From Ichthyophis bannanicus (Eukaryota; Chordata; Amphibia; Gymnophiona; Ichthyophiidae): 64,000 nucleotides of DNA. Both the position numbers and the translations under genes were made by a program. The stretch spans positions 513,724,686 to 513,788,685 of the forward strand of contig CM066037.1 of assembly GCA_033557465.1 (NCBI GenBank). Reading direction: 5' to 3'. The notes beneath the pieces are model-generated. The model was not told the DNA's origin. It saw only the letters and a program-made list of their open reading frames with translations, and searched no databases. Below are positions 30,142 through 41,595 of this stretch, one piece after another (position 1 is the stretch's first letter; every line of letters begins with the position of its first letter).

Positions 30142-30796
30142 TAAGGGGTTAAGAATGAGTGGCTATTTGTTTTTCTGTCCAAAATATTTAACAGCACCGG
30201 ATTAAATTTGGCACTGGCTAGATCGGACTGGAGGTTCCAAAGAAATAAGCCCGCCTCCCAAAAAATTCCCTATTCATTTCAGTGGGAGAAGTAATTCCAA
30301 CTTCTGCAGCATAGACACTTAAATAGTGAGACATATTGATTAGATTTAGCTGCCATTTTACTCCAATTGGATATGTGGAAATAAGGGTCAGCAAAATATC
30401 TGTAGGTGATATCTTTTCATTGCACTTAACTTATCTTTCACAGTATTTCAAAAGCTGTCCTCTTCATCAGGTCAACTTAACTCCATGTGGTTCCTTTATG
30501 TGCTGCGATCCACCATGGACATGCATGGGAAATGAGGAAAGAGAACTACTGCAATGGTAGTGATACTTATTGAATAACCAATAAGAATGAGAATTCCCAA
30601 TTTACTCTGTGAAGTGCCACTGGGTAGTAGCATGTTGAATTCATTGGCAATGCCAGCAGGAGGTGGCTGGACTTCCACCAAGTGAAGTGAGGATGCATTT
30701 TGGAATGGTGAGAAGGTATGCAAGGTAGTAAATTAGGGGTCAGAGGACCTTATTTGTTGAGGGATGGGGTGTGAAGGAGTGGACTTAAGAGCTCAT

Positions 30797-31490
30797 GGGG
30801 CTCATTCTGAAGGTGCAAGTCTGACTGTCCAGATGCCCAGAAATTTGGACAGCCCAGAGATGCATCCGATTCTGCTCCCATGGGGCTAGATGGCCCCACA
30901 GGAGCAGAATTGCAGCATAGTAGCTGGATGTCCGGGACATGCCCCGATTCAGGAACCCTGGACATCCAGCCTCATCCCCAGCTAGCTCAGCCAGGCTTCT
31001 GCATGGAGCCGCAGTGCCATGGCATCATGTTGCTATAGCACCGCGGCTCCATGTAGGAGTCAAGATCCCTGGAAGACATCGACCACCCTTTCCCTACCGC
31101 CCGACCCCCAATCGGCCCTGCTGTGGCCAGGGTCGGGCTACAAGCATCACCCTACACCTCCTCACCTTCCTTTCCAGGCCCGGGTCTTCCATCATCCTCT
31201 ATCTAGGGGAACCTATTCCACCTCTGAGGTGGAATAAGTCCCCCTCCAACCCGCTGATCCTGGACGTACAGGGCTGACCTTGGAATCGTCCCTGTATGTC
31301 CGGGGTCAGGGTGCAGCCCATTCCCCACCCTCACTCCTCCCCCAGCCCGCCCACGAACAGACCTCCCCTCACAATGGGGTCGATGTGCAAGAAGCTCTGT
31401 CTTGGGAATTGCGACCCTGGCATTTAGCAGGGCTGGACATCCGGATCGGATGTCCTGCCCTACTAAACGTCAGTTGGAATGACCCCCCTA
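30797..31490. repeat. palindromic MITE-like element (CCTCTGAGG family)
   Basis: The ends read GGGGCTCATTCTGAA and TTGGAATGACCCCCC. The inner palindrome ATTCCACCTCTGAGGTGGAA is at about 31,209-31,228. Internal motifs such as ATGGAGCCGCAGTGCCATGG and GACATCCAG are shared with the copies at 40.9 and 57.5 kb. Confidence 0.7.
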
Positions 31491-31589
31491 GTGCCTTGCC
31501 AGGGTGAATTTGGACTACTGAGTTTTTCATATCTCAGCTTAGGGCAAGTTACAGTCAGGTACCATAAATTTTTCATATTAAAGAAGGCT

Positions 31590-31725
31590 TACAATCTGAG
31601 TTGTACCTGAGGCAATGGAGGATGATGGGACTTGCGCAAGGTCACAAGGAAGGTCACTGGGATTTGAACCATGGCTTCCCTGGTTCATATTTCTCTGCTG
31701 TAAACACTAAGATACTTCCCCAAAG
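31590..31725 (-). mobile_element. tRNA-related SINE fragment
   Basis: GAGGCAATGGAGGATGATG, GCAAGGTCACAAGGAAGG and GGGATTTGAACC (a reverse-strand B box) mark a decayed tRNA-derived SINE. It differs from families 1 and 2 in this window. Confidence 0.6.
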
Positions 31726-31869
31726 AGAAAGCTATTGGCAAGGTAACATCCAACACTTACCCCCTAGCAGCTGCAGAATTTACTTGGGCTGATTGTCTTG
31801 GTAAATTTAGCACTTGATAGAGAACAAACAATAATAGCTCTCACGCTAAATCGTTAGATTAAACTGCTA

Positions 31870-31965
31870 TTTAATATTTATTTATTTAACCTGTTTTTTA
31901 TACTGCCTTATCCTTAAATCAAAGCGGTTTACATTAAACTCAGAACATGAACATGATACGTTATA
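31870..31965 (-). repeat. LINE/SINE 3' tail
   Basis: TTTATTTATTTAACC, TATACTGCCTTATCC and AATCAAAGCGGTTTACATTA are the minus-strand form of the L2-type tail. The same motif appears alone at 47,430-47,510 and 56,700-56,790. The stretch 31,966-32,925 shows no other feature I can support. Confidence 0.6.
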
Positions 31966-32925
31966 ATTAAAATTGAGGTAAACAGGGGGAGAACTATTTA
32001 CAACTATTTAATATGTATGCTGAAAGGCTTTAATATGTAAAGGAGTAATTTTATAATTATGTTTAGGCATCCACAGGGTGCGTAGCTTTAGCCTATTTTA
32101 TAAGGAAAAGTACGTGCCTACTTTTCTTTATGAAATAGGGGTATAAGAGGCAAAAGCGTGTGATAATTCTAAAGGTGATTTTATAAATGGTGTAAATGCC
32201 CGCACCTAGTTTTTCAAAAGAACAATAAAAAATGATGGCATTTTATAATTTACATGCTGAACTTTGCACTCTACCAAACTCTGTCCCTGTACATGCTCAC
32301 TGTGACTGCATGCAAGATTGGCTGCACATATTTTTAGAATAGTGACCGCATAAAGTACGCACATACACTACTGTGATTTACATGCAGAAATGGCACAGAA
32401 TTTCACTCTAATTGTTATTAGTCTGTAGTAATGCAGTCCCTCTGTAAATCTTCGAGAAAGGAGGAGTAAGTAGATAGATAGAAGTGGTCTGAAAAACAAC
32501 CTTTCCTTGTATACACACAACAAAAATGACGCAATGCCTTCTTCAATTTTTTTCAAGGACAATTTACCAAATCTTAAAGCTATAAAATAAAAACTTAAGT
32601 TCTCACACACAAACTAGACTAGATACCAGAATCAAGGTGGCACAATAAAAGATAGTAGAAACGGTCTCTGAATCTTGAATTATTTCAGAACAGTAGCTAG
32701 CAATAAAATAGTACATGATAGGGTAACTTGACAATCTGTGGTTCGTTTGCACAATGAACTGCCTCTGATATTGCAAAAGTATTTCTTTGCAATATCAGAA
32801 AAACTAAAATCTTAGCAAAAGGTGCTGTGGAAAATACCAAATGCAAAAACATCTAAAAATGTGGACTTCCAAACTAAGAGTTAGGAACAAGAATTCCACT
32901 GGTTTTTAAGTGCTTATAGAACAGT

Positions 32926-33296
32926 GGGGCCCAATATCTGGCCTGTGGCAGTCAGCGCCTGATTGACATGAATATTACTAAAATCAGATATCCTCTGGCA
33001 CTGAATATTTGGTGTTAGCGCCATCCTCAGTCACTGTCTGATTAGCAATGCCATTGAAGTGCACAAAGTTAGGAGAGCCATTGACTTTATGGTTACCTAT
33101 CCAGTTAGTGGGCTGAAAATCACTGCTGAGTAGATAGGGGCTGGGAGCACCCCAGCACTCTCCGGATTGTGCCAAGGCAGTCTATCGGGATATCAGAGGC
33201 ACTGGCCGGTTAGGGCTACTGAATATCAGGGTCAGGAGGGTTTATGCGGTTTGCAGGTCCAGCAATCTGCATAAACCCTTTTGAACATCGGGCCTG
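32926..33296. repeat. MITE-like element with GGGCCCAATAT-type ends
   Basis: It begins GGGGCCCAATATCTGG and ends TTTGAACATCGGGCC, similar to the elements at 15,843 and 62,467. Several inner stretches (TCAGATATCC, ACTGAATATCAGG) are reverse complements of each other. Confidence 0.5.
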
Positions 33297-33299
33297 TGG

Positions 33300-33445
33300 C
33301 TTTAAACCAAGTCCATTTGGGCTTTCAGGATATCCACAATGAATATGTATGAGATAGATCTGCATATAAAATCTATCTCATGTATATTCATGGTGAATAT
33401 CCTGAAATCTTGACCGACCAAGCAGGGCCCTGAGGATTGGGTTAA
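33300..33445. repeat. hairpin MITE (GAATATGTATGAGATAGAT family)
   Basis: TCAGGATATCCACAATGAAT, then GAGATAGAT, faces ATCTATCTC and ATTCATGGTGAATATCCTGA, giving a hairpin of about 45-bp arms centred near 33,369. The outer flanks pair loosely (GTCCATTTGGGC against the distal GACCGACCAAGC region). The family is related to the segment at 12,630-12,835. Confidence 0.65.
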
Positions 33446-33449
33446 GAAA

Positions 33450-34257
33450 CATTGGTACAGAAGACATCTAAAGCCTTATACTACTTTCCAAAGATTTTCC
33501 CAGTGCTCAGTAGGTAAAGACAGTATAAGTTATTGCACATACCGATGAAGTAAAACAAATCAGAAATCCAACTCAAGAATAGAAAAAAAAGATTAGTCTA
33601 TTCAAAAGAAGTTGAAATCCTATCCTTCTGTGATGGTCGGAGAGATAATAGCAGGCAAACTAATCACTCCGCAACATCTTACACAGACTGTCAATCACTG
33701 AGGACCGAGTGAAAACAGCAGTGAAAAGCCGCTATGCTGACATCCCTAGAAACCACAAAGGCCATTTAGACATTTTCTTCAGAACGTGAGGATTCAGGTG
33801 AGACTTCTTGGCACTATGAATAAAGAAAAGGAAGAGAGATCTGAGAGAATTCTACCTTACAAAGCACAGAAAGTGACACAATTTGTTTCTGCCTCAAAAG
33901 ACACTTCAGCATATACTCTGGGATGCAAGATGGGCATCACTAGCTATCCGAGAGAGTTGAGGCAGCACTATGTGTTTTACTTGTTTTCTAAGACTTTTGA
34001 GATTATAGCCCATCGGGTGGATGGATTTCATGGAAAGCTACTGTCATTATCTTACACCGCCCACAGCACCTCTGCTTTCTAGGTGGTTGTACCCCTTAGT
34101 ACTAGCTGGGCCTGGAGCTGCTTCAAAGACTGAACAGGTTCAGGCTCCCTCAGGATTGTGCTACTGGGAATCTGAGGATAGCTTAAAAGAAATGACTAAA
34201 ACATAGCGGATAATGAATTATACAATGACTCATGCATCTGACATATTTGTCCAAGTC
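33450..34257. other. unassigned sequence
   Basis: A 98-residue plus-strand frame spans 33,786-34,082, but I recognise no domain and see no coding context. The rest holds nothing I can name. Confidence 0.4.
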
Positions 34258-34700
34258 ATAGGGGTATGTTAACTAAAGAGTGGTAAGGGAGCCAATGTGT
34301 CATTAACGTGCATTATTGGCACCCTTGTGCCCTTAACGTTGTGGAAAGGCTGATAACGCTGCATTCATATGTGCAAACAGCTCCTTTAGCGTTAAGGGAA
34401 AAAGAGGTAGAGAAAGATTTTAATGGGGCGGAGACTGCACGGGGATAGCATGTACTCCCTTAACACCGGCTGTTGTTGCCATGCATTAGAGCTCCCTGTG
34501 CTGGAAACCCTAACGCCATCGAGAAGCTCGTGGTAAGGGCTAGTTTAGAGGGGAGAGAGCCTATTTCAATGTATGCACTGTGCATCATCCACTGTGGGTC
34601 CCAAATTAGTGCGAGTAGTGGTCCATTGGCAGTAACAGCATGGTGCCCCAGTAATAAAAGAACTGTCCTTGACTCCAGTGCTCTATTTTCCTACCCTTAT
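34258..34700. repeat. Harbinger-like MITE fragment
   Basis: It starts AGGGGTATGTTAACTAAAGA, one base off the terminal motif of copies A and B. GC-rich sequence with CATTAACGTGCATTATTGGC follows. The opposite end is not clear, so it is probably truncated or decayed. Confidence 0.45.
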
Positions 34701-36327
34701 AAAGCTCCAGCTCTATCCAGCACCACTTTTAATGCAGGAATTGGTAATTAAGATGGGTTTCCTCATAATTCAATACTATTATTCTAAAAATGTTCTCTTA
34801 TTTTGGCAACTGAAAGTCTTAAACACAGAAATCAAGAATTATTTTAAAATGTTATTTTCACACTGAGTCTTAGGAGACTACACCTTAAAATCTTATAGTG
34901 ACTTGTTTCAAATATGCTTTGGAATGGGAGGAAATATACAACCAAATATTTCTTTTTTATAGCTTTTTATCATGTATCCTTCTGTTGTTTAAAGTTGTAT
35001 AATATGGTTTGTATCTTGTTGCTGTTATAAATGTTTATCTTTGACAACACCCAATTACAAATAAACCTCGAGGTTTAATTTGATATGCAGCAAAATATAT
35101 TTGAAATAAAAAGTACAGAAATCCAGCAGTTAATTAGGATTCTACATGAACAATATTTCTTTCAGCTCTGCAAAGTCATCAAATGAGCGCTAGAAAGCCT
35201 CTCTCATGGGCCATCATATAATTCCTTCCAATGAAATGAGTTAATCTTTTTCATTTTTAGCATAACGCTAGGCTGCCACACCAGGGAGTCTGAGATCCCA
35301 CTGAAGCTCATCATTGAAGTAAGAACCTTGTGTATCACTGTGTGACTGCAACACCTTCACTGATACATCCCTAACAGACCCTCAGACAACCATGTTTTCT
35401 CTCATCAACCACCAAACATATTTCTTATTATAACGACCATTAACTAATTTTACTCTACCCGGTAGTTTCTTTAGCTATGCATAATGAACTCTCCCAAGCT
35501 AGAGATGATAGATTCCACATATAGATGGACCAATTCTAATTAAAGAGTCCTTGGATCTGCTAACCCTACCATGATTTTGAAATCTAGGTGCTGTTTTGGT
35601 CATCATTAATTGATGGATAATCAGTACATGTAACTTGTCTTCCAGTATAACTCCTATAAAATGTGACCCAGTCACTATATGTTTTTATTTATTTATTTTA
35701 AACATTTTATGGACTGCAAAACTAATTTATGACATCACTTTTAATGATATATTGCATGTGGACCTCAGGTGTTCAGCAGTCTTTGCTGATAACATGCAAT
35801 AGGAGATTTAATATACAAACCACTTTTCCCTGAGTGTGTTGTGTGGGAGGTGTTAGTGATATAATGTCAAAGACTAAACCCTCTTGAAAGGGTTCTTGGT
35901 TCATTTCTTTTATCCTTCCATTGATGTGCCTGTGCTTGGGGAAGGGGCCAGGGAGCATGTGAGAATGTACATCCACTGTCTTAGAATACTGGAGACTGGG
36001 TTCTGCAGGTCCCTAGGAAAGATTCAATGAGACATATGAGAGAAGATTGCCTGCCCTTGGTCTCTGAAGAAGAGTCTTTTCAGAGAGGAAGAAAGTCTAA
36101 AAGGTTTGGAGGATCTTTCACAAGCCATTTTATCTATACCAGTTATGTTGGTCTGTAACTGTTACTGTTTTTTTATTTTGGTATCTCTTATTTTTGTTGG
36201 ACTAAACCTGCATCATTTTTTCCAATGTTTACTTGTGTTTGCACTGCCAAAATGTGGTCTCTATATTTCCTTTACTGCGTGGTGGCTGTAGATTAACAGT
36301 GCTGAAGACTGGAAGAGGGATACGAGA
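34701..36327. other. unassigned AT-rich sequence
   Basis: I find no gene, tRNA or recognisable repeat here except a short TTTATTTATTTATTTTA run near 35,682-35,700. All frames are short. Confidence 0.5.
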
Positions 36328-36440
36328 AATCCATGAAACTGCTAGGTACGTATGACCTAGATTGGCCACTGTTGGAAACAGGATACTAGGCTTAATGGAC
36401 CTTGGTGTGACCCAGTATGGCATATCTTATGTTCTTATGA
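36328..36440 (+). mobile_element. CR1 family 1, 3' UTR only
   Basis: GAAACTGCTAGGTACGTATG to CAGTATGGCATATCTTATG matches the last 110 bp of the CR1 at 27,115-28,995. The extreme 5' truncation is typical of CR1. Confidence 0.85.
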
Positions 36441-36853
36441 ATGTAGAGCTTTGAAGCTTGTCTTCTTCCCACTCAACATAGCCCCAAAGGTTAGGGGAAT
36501 GGAGTGCCCTGAATCTCCCTGTCAGGTACCCCAAGGTTACAATATATTTCAAACATGGGCAAGTCAACTGTATTCTTACTGAGGTTTGGATGGGCTCACC
36601 ATGGCTCTCTATGCTTTCCTAAATTTCACTGGTCTACAATTTTTTTAAAAGTTGTCTGCTTCAGAGAAAATATCTGCTAATTCCTATGGATTTTGATGCG
36701 ATGAATTAAAACATGACAATTAAACACTGCTTGGCTATTGTTTCCAAGATATCTAAAATTTTCCATTTTATGCATATATATAGTGTATTGGTAATAGGGT
36801 TTAAATCACAAATTTTAAACCTAGGTCTTTCATGTGTTGACTGTTGCCATATA

Positions 36854-37066
36854 CAGGGTGGCCCAAAAAAAGTGAGAACATCTCGTAAATTAAAAGCTTA
36901 AATAATTTACTTATTTACCTTTTTTAGCTATATGACGCCTTTATTTCGACAATTTCCAGTCACCATCTTTGTTTTTCTAATTTGTCAATTGTTTACATCT
37001 GTCTTTTTGAATTTTTAAATAACTTATATGCTATAAGATGTTCTCACTTTTTTTTGGGCCACCCTG
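36854..37066. mobile_element. Tc1/mariner-type MITE
   Basis: This 213-bp element is flanked by TA on both sides (36852-36853, 37067-37068). The inverted ends start CAGGGTGGCCCAAAAAAAGT and extend about 31 bp (to AGAACATCT), with one extra A in the right arm. The interior is AT-rich and non-coding. TA target duplication and this structure indicate the Tc1/mariner superfamily. Confidence 0.92.
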
Positions 37067-37114
37067 TATATGACCTTGGTAATATTTCACGTGTTGTCTT
37101 TGTTTAAAAGTTTA

Positions 37115-38939
37115 GTGTTAATCTGTTTTTATTCCAAAAAATAACCCAATACAACAACAACATCAACAACAACATCGACGAGAGGTCCATACATTACAGT
37201 ACAGCCAACCCCCCCACACACGGAGGGGGTAGCTGGGAACAGTGTGAGGGCCTCAGGATACGTTCCTGTGATACAGACGTGCATACATAAACACAATTTA
37301 TGTCAGCCCAATTCCGCTTAGGCTCCCCCCTTGTAAACAGACCCCCGCAAATGCCACCCCATAATCCCTTCCCCCCCCAGCCCCCTTGTGCCCCCACCAA
37401 CCCCCCAGTAAGAAGAAGTACCTGATGCGAAAAGAGAGAAGAAAGAAGGTGACCCAAAAAGGGATAATACCAGGTTTGGGGTGAACTCTGCTCCCAAACC
37501 CGTCCATAGGTACCCAAAAGGAGACAAGCGGCCGCCTTCCCTCCCACCCCCCTCCAACCCTCCCCCTATCTCCCCACCCCCCCCCTCCCTTATGCCCCCC
37601 ACCCACCCAAGCCGAGGGGTTACCAAGCATTCAACCATTCACTCCAACCATGCAAAAGCAGATGTGGGTCGAGATGGATAGCACGCTCATTCTGGCCGGC
37701 CCTCAAGGCCTCCTCAGAATCCTACTGCGAGCTCTCCAAGGCATGGTATGCAAGTGAGGTCCCCATCCCTCCAGGAACCGCTGCCACCGCCTCTCGGTCC
37801 CCCAAGCCCAGGCATGCTCCATGAGCATGATCCTGTGAAGCTGAATTCGCCAAAGTCCATACGTTGGGCCCCGGGCGTCCAACCACTGCTGCAGTACAGT
37901 TGCACGAGCTACCACCAGTACCAACCGTATCCAGCGCCGCTGCGCTTCCCCCCAAGCAGTCGCCCCCTCTGGCTCCCACACGTCCAACACCACACTCTTA
38001 GCACTCCATGGCACAGGCTGTTGTAAACAAGCAGTCAAGTAGGCCTGCACCCTCCCCCAAAACCTCTGAGCAAATCGACATAGCCAGAACATATGCCCCA
38101 AAGTGGCCCGCGGCTCCGCGCACCTGGGGCAACAGTGGGCAGGCCCCACCCCCGCCCGCCATGCCCCTAGAGGAGCAAAATATAACCGCCGCAAAATCTT
38201 ATACTGTGTGTCCCGGTGGGAAACGAGGACACTAATCGAGGGGATTGCGGCCAGCCCCCGCTGAATCTCGTCCTCGCTCAACGCCTCTCCCAAATCCGCA
38301 GTCCAGGTGGCCGCCAGGGTTGCCAAGCCGAGAGGGGTAACCCCCTCCCATAGCATCCGATGCAGCCAAGACACACGCATGCCCTCCGCCCCGCCCATTA
38401 GCGCCAGCTCAACCGTCGTACTCACCTCACCGCTCATGGTAGCCACGGGGACCGAGCGGACATAACTCCGCAGTTGGGCATACCGAAAGAGATCTGTGTG
38501 GTCTAAAGGATACTGCCGACACAGAGTAGGAAAATCAACCATCGTCCCATCCGGGTTCAACACGTGTTCTAAGTTAACGATCCCCAGCCTCCCCCATTTC
38601 AAAAAAGGCGATCTCCCCAAGCCAGGCTGGAAATCCGCATTCCCTCGAATAGGAAGATAGGGAATGTGAGTCGCCAGCAAACCCTGACCGGAGCAGAAGG
38701 ACCGCCAGGCTCTACGTACCGGGTCTAAGAGCACTCGCTGAAGAAGAGGGAATTCCCCCCCTCCCACACTTGATTTAGCATGGAGGAGATACCGCAAGTG
38801 CAACGGAGAGAACATGTCTGCATACAGAGCGGTCGGAGAGTAATCATCTAAATCCCACAACCAATCCCGAGCCAACCGGAGTAGACAAGCGACATTGTAT
38901 TTCCGCACATCAGGGAACCCTAAGCCCCCAGTTCGCGGT
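37115..38939 (-). mobile_element. L1/Tx1-like LINE, 5' truncated
   Basis: The insertion is bounded by a 14-bp target duplication TGTTTAAAAGTTTA (37101-37114 and 38940-38953). It contains the C-terminal end of ORF2 and a 588-bp 3' UTR. The 3' UTR is strongly G-rich on the element strand (37,350-37,600). An AATAAA hexamer (GGAATAAAAACAG) lies 20 bp from the 3' end. There is no poly(A) run between this and the target duplication. Confidence 0.88.
37703..38939 (-). CDS. L1/Tx1-like ORF2 C-terminal region (partial, open)
   Basis: This is the C-terminal part of an L1-group ORF2, downstream of the RT domain. The reading frame is open from the truncation point (RTGGLGFPDVRKYN, before residue 1 of the nominal GTG-started 401-aa frame) to the stop at 37,703. 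The conserved cysteine/histidine motif is visible as CCPRCAEPRATLGHMFWLC. The pattern C-X2-C followed by H-X4-C is typical of L1 ORF2 C-termini. The rest is Trp- and Leu-rich. The gene is GC-rich compared with its surroundings. The endonuclease and RT are lost to 5' truncation, so it cannot act alone. The intact frame indicates a young insertion. Confidence 0.8.
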
Positions 38940-39049
38940 TGTTTAAAAGTTTAAAAATCAGCCAAAGGGTTATCTAAATACAATGTATTTAAAACGTTAG
39001 TATGAAACAGGAAGCAAGACACGACTATATATGCATTAGTATACATTTC

Positions 39050-40739
39050 AGATCTTATTCAATGTCTACTCGGCATTTTTTGGCTTGTCTCTTGTATTCT
39101 ATAAATGGAGTATCTCTTGTCACTGTCCAGCAATAGTCTGCAAGTATCGACGGGCTCCATTTGCCTTGATATGTTTTCTCCATTGCTGTAATATCCTGAT
39201 GAAATCACTTGCTATGCTTATCACTCACTGCTCTGCAGTTTTGTGGAAAAAAATCAATATGAGAGTGAAAAAAATGTATCTTTAGTAACATGTTGCAGCC
39301 AAGACGTTTGTATGCATTGAGGAGTGTTTCCACCAACTCCCTGTAGCTCTCTGCCTTGTTTCCAAGAAAACTTGTTGCCACTAACTGGAAGATTTTCCAT
39401 GCCATCCTTTGTTTGCCATGTAGTGTATGGCTAAATGCATCATCTCAAAGAAGTTCATGAATCTGAGGACCAACAAAGACACCTTCCTTTATCTTGCTTC
39501 ACTTAGTCTTGGAAATTTCCCACTGAGATACTTGACAGCTGTTTTTGTTTTGTCCATGGCTTTGACAAAATTTTTCATTAGACCCAACTTAATATGAAAG
39601 GGTGGTAACAAAATCTCCCTTGATTCAACAAGTGGTGGATGCTGCACACTTTTCTTTCCAGGCTCCAATGGCTGTCAGAGAGACCAAGCTCTCTTGATGT
39701 AGTAGGAATCTTTTGCACAACTATCCCATTCACAGAGAAAACAGCAGTACTTTGTGTAGCAGTCTGCAGACCAAGCAACAGAGTAACAACTTCAAATCAC
39801 CACAAAGCTGCTACTGATGTTGGTCATAGTTTATGCATCTCAACAGCTATTTAATATTGTCATAGGTTTCCTTCATATGGACCGCGTGACCAACTGGAAT
39901 TTATGGCAAACATTGCCATTAAGCAGCAAAACAGCTTTAAGACTCATCTTCGATGAATCAATGAATAGTCTCCAGTCATCTGGATGATGAAAAATGTTGA
40001 GGGCTGTGTCAGATCATCGATGTGGTTGCAGGCTACAAGATCATCTTCTATGAAGAAGAATATAACAAGATCCTTTTGACATTCATGGAACATGGAAACC
40101 CTAACATCACCTGACAGGAAATTCCACTGCTGCAATCTGGAACCCAACAGCTCTGACTTACTCTTAAGTAGTATCAAATCCCTGACAAGGCGATTAGTTC
40201 ACCTTATGTTATGAGGTGTGGTTTAGAGGACGAGGATGTGAGAAAATCTGGGTCATGTGACATTGGTGGTTCGAGACCAGAAGTTTCATCCCCTTCCTCT
40301 TCCTCCTCTGACTCAAGTGAGAATGATTCTGGAGCATCAGGAACCAACAGTCCTCCTCCATGGGGCGATGGGCATTTGCTGTTGGAATGTTTGGATACTG
40401 CACAGTCCACTTTTTCTTCTTTGACATACCTTTCCCAACAGGAGACCCCGTGCAGAAGTAACAAATGCTAATATGATCTGTCGGCACTCTCCAAATCATT
40501 GGTGTTGCAAAAGGCATGGATTTCCTTTTTCTATTCAACCACATGCGAAGATTTGTTGCACAAGTTTTGCAGCATATGTGTGGGGCCCAGCTCTTCTCCA
40601 AATCTCCAATTTTTAAACCAAAGTAAAGGCGGTTGGCTTTCTTAATCAAAGTAATTTTACTGCATTTTCATTATGCAAAAGTCATTTCACCACAAATATA
40701 GTAGAAATGATCTGCATTGTTCAAACAATTACGAGGCAT
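39050..40739 (-). pseudogene. decayed gene of a dispersed uncharacterised protein family
   Basis: The minus strand reads as one protein of roughly 550 residues, broken by frameshifts and stops. It starts MPRNCLNNADHFYYICGEMT at 40,739. Recognisable blocks in order: cysteine pairs YICGEM and HICCKTCATNLRMWLN (about 40,550-40,600), ISICYFC and SKKKKWTVQYPNI (40,400-40,480), an acidic Ser/Glu stretch (about 40,290), ELLGSRLQQWNFLSGDVRVS (about 40,090-40,150), KLGLMKNFVKAMDK (about 39,550-39,590), LGCNMLLKIHFFHSHIDFFP (about 39,240-39,300) and ADYCWTVTRDTPFIEYKR (about 39,090-39,140). From memory, similar multi-copy proteins of unknown function occur in amphibian, fish and invertebrate genomes. 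The N-terminal Cys pairs suggest zinc binding. Copy number suggests a mobile-element origin, but no terminal repeats are evident here. Confidence 0.7.
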
Positions 40740-40919
40740 CTCTCACTTTGGCTGAATGGAAAAAATAAAACACTGAGAAGACCAGTCTATAGCCAAAATA
40801 CTACTAATGTGCTCTGTTCATTAAAAAAATGTTGCACAATTTGTTCTGCAGAGTGATGTAATTAAGCTGACTTAGGATTGCATCATCTATGACTTCTGTG
40901 AATAACATGATGCAATTCA

Positions 40920-41595
40920 TGTGGAGGCTGATTCTGATTGAGGCATGTCCAGGCCGCCCGGATGGCCAAAAAATAGACGAGCCCAAAATATATCTGATTC
41001 TACAACCGTGGGAGATAGACGTTCCAGCAGTTGCAGAATCAGACACTTGGATGGCCCAGCATTGCCCCGATGCAGCAGCGTGGGATATCTATTCCCCTAC
41101 CCGGCCAGCCTGCCATAAGCTCCTGCTGGTGTGCTGGTGCCATGGCATCCCAATGCGATGGCACTGGGATGCCAAACAGGAGTGCCAAAGGCCCAAACCC
41201 TGATCAGCCCGTTTTTTTCTCCACCAACTGACTCATGGCGGAGTCTGCAAGGGCTGGATTGGACAGGATTGATCTTCTGTGGCACCTTAGTGTGTGGCGA
41301 TCTGCCAGGCCCGATCACCGATGTTGGTGGGACTTATTCCACCTTCGAGGCAGAATAAGTCCCACATCCATCTATCCACAGCTGGATGTACAGGACCAGG
41401 AGCAGAATCGGCTTATGTGTCCTGCTCCCACTCCGCCTCCAAACTTCCACCTCCCTCCCCCATCCAGCGCTCCCTGCACAATGCCACTGTATATGTGGGG
41501 AGCCGGGGGTTCTGAATACGGTGCAAGTGAATAGCGGGAGTTGTATGTCCAAACCGGATTACATACCTGCTATTCGCTGTTCAGAATGACCCCTA
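40920..41595. repeat. palindromic MITE-like element (CCTCTGAGG family)
   Basis: It begins GGAGGCTGATTCTGATTG and ends TTCAGAATGACCCC. The central motif is decayed to TATTCCACCTTCGAGGCAGA at about 41,337-41,356. It shares inner motifs with the copies at 30.8 and 44.4 kb. A truncated relative (41,640-41,850) with TTATTCTGAGTCGCG follows. Confidence 0.65.

Noticed and set aside
33786..34082. 98-aa ORF as a possible host exon
   Set aside because: No recognisable domain, no splice-site support that I could defend, and its length is within chance.
37703..38908. Host gene of 401 aa
   Set aside because: The C-terminal Cys/His motif, 5' truncation and 14-bp target duplication identify it as an L1/Tx1-like ORF2 fragment.
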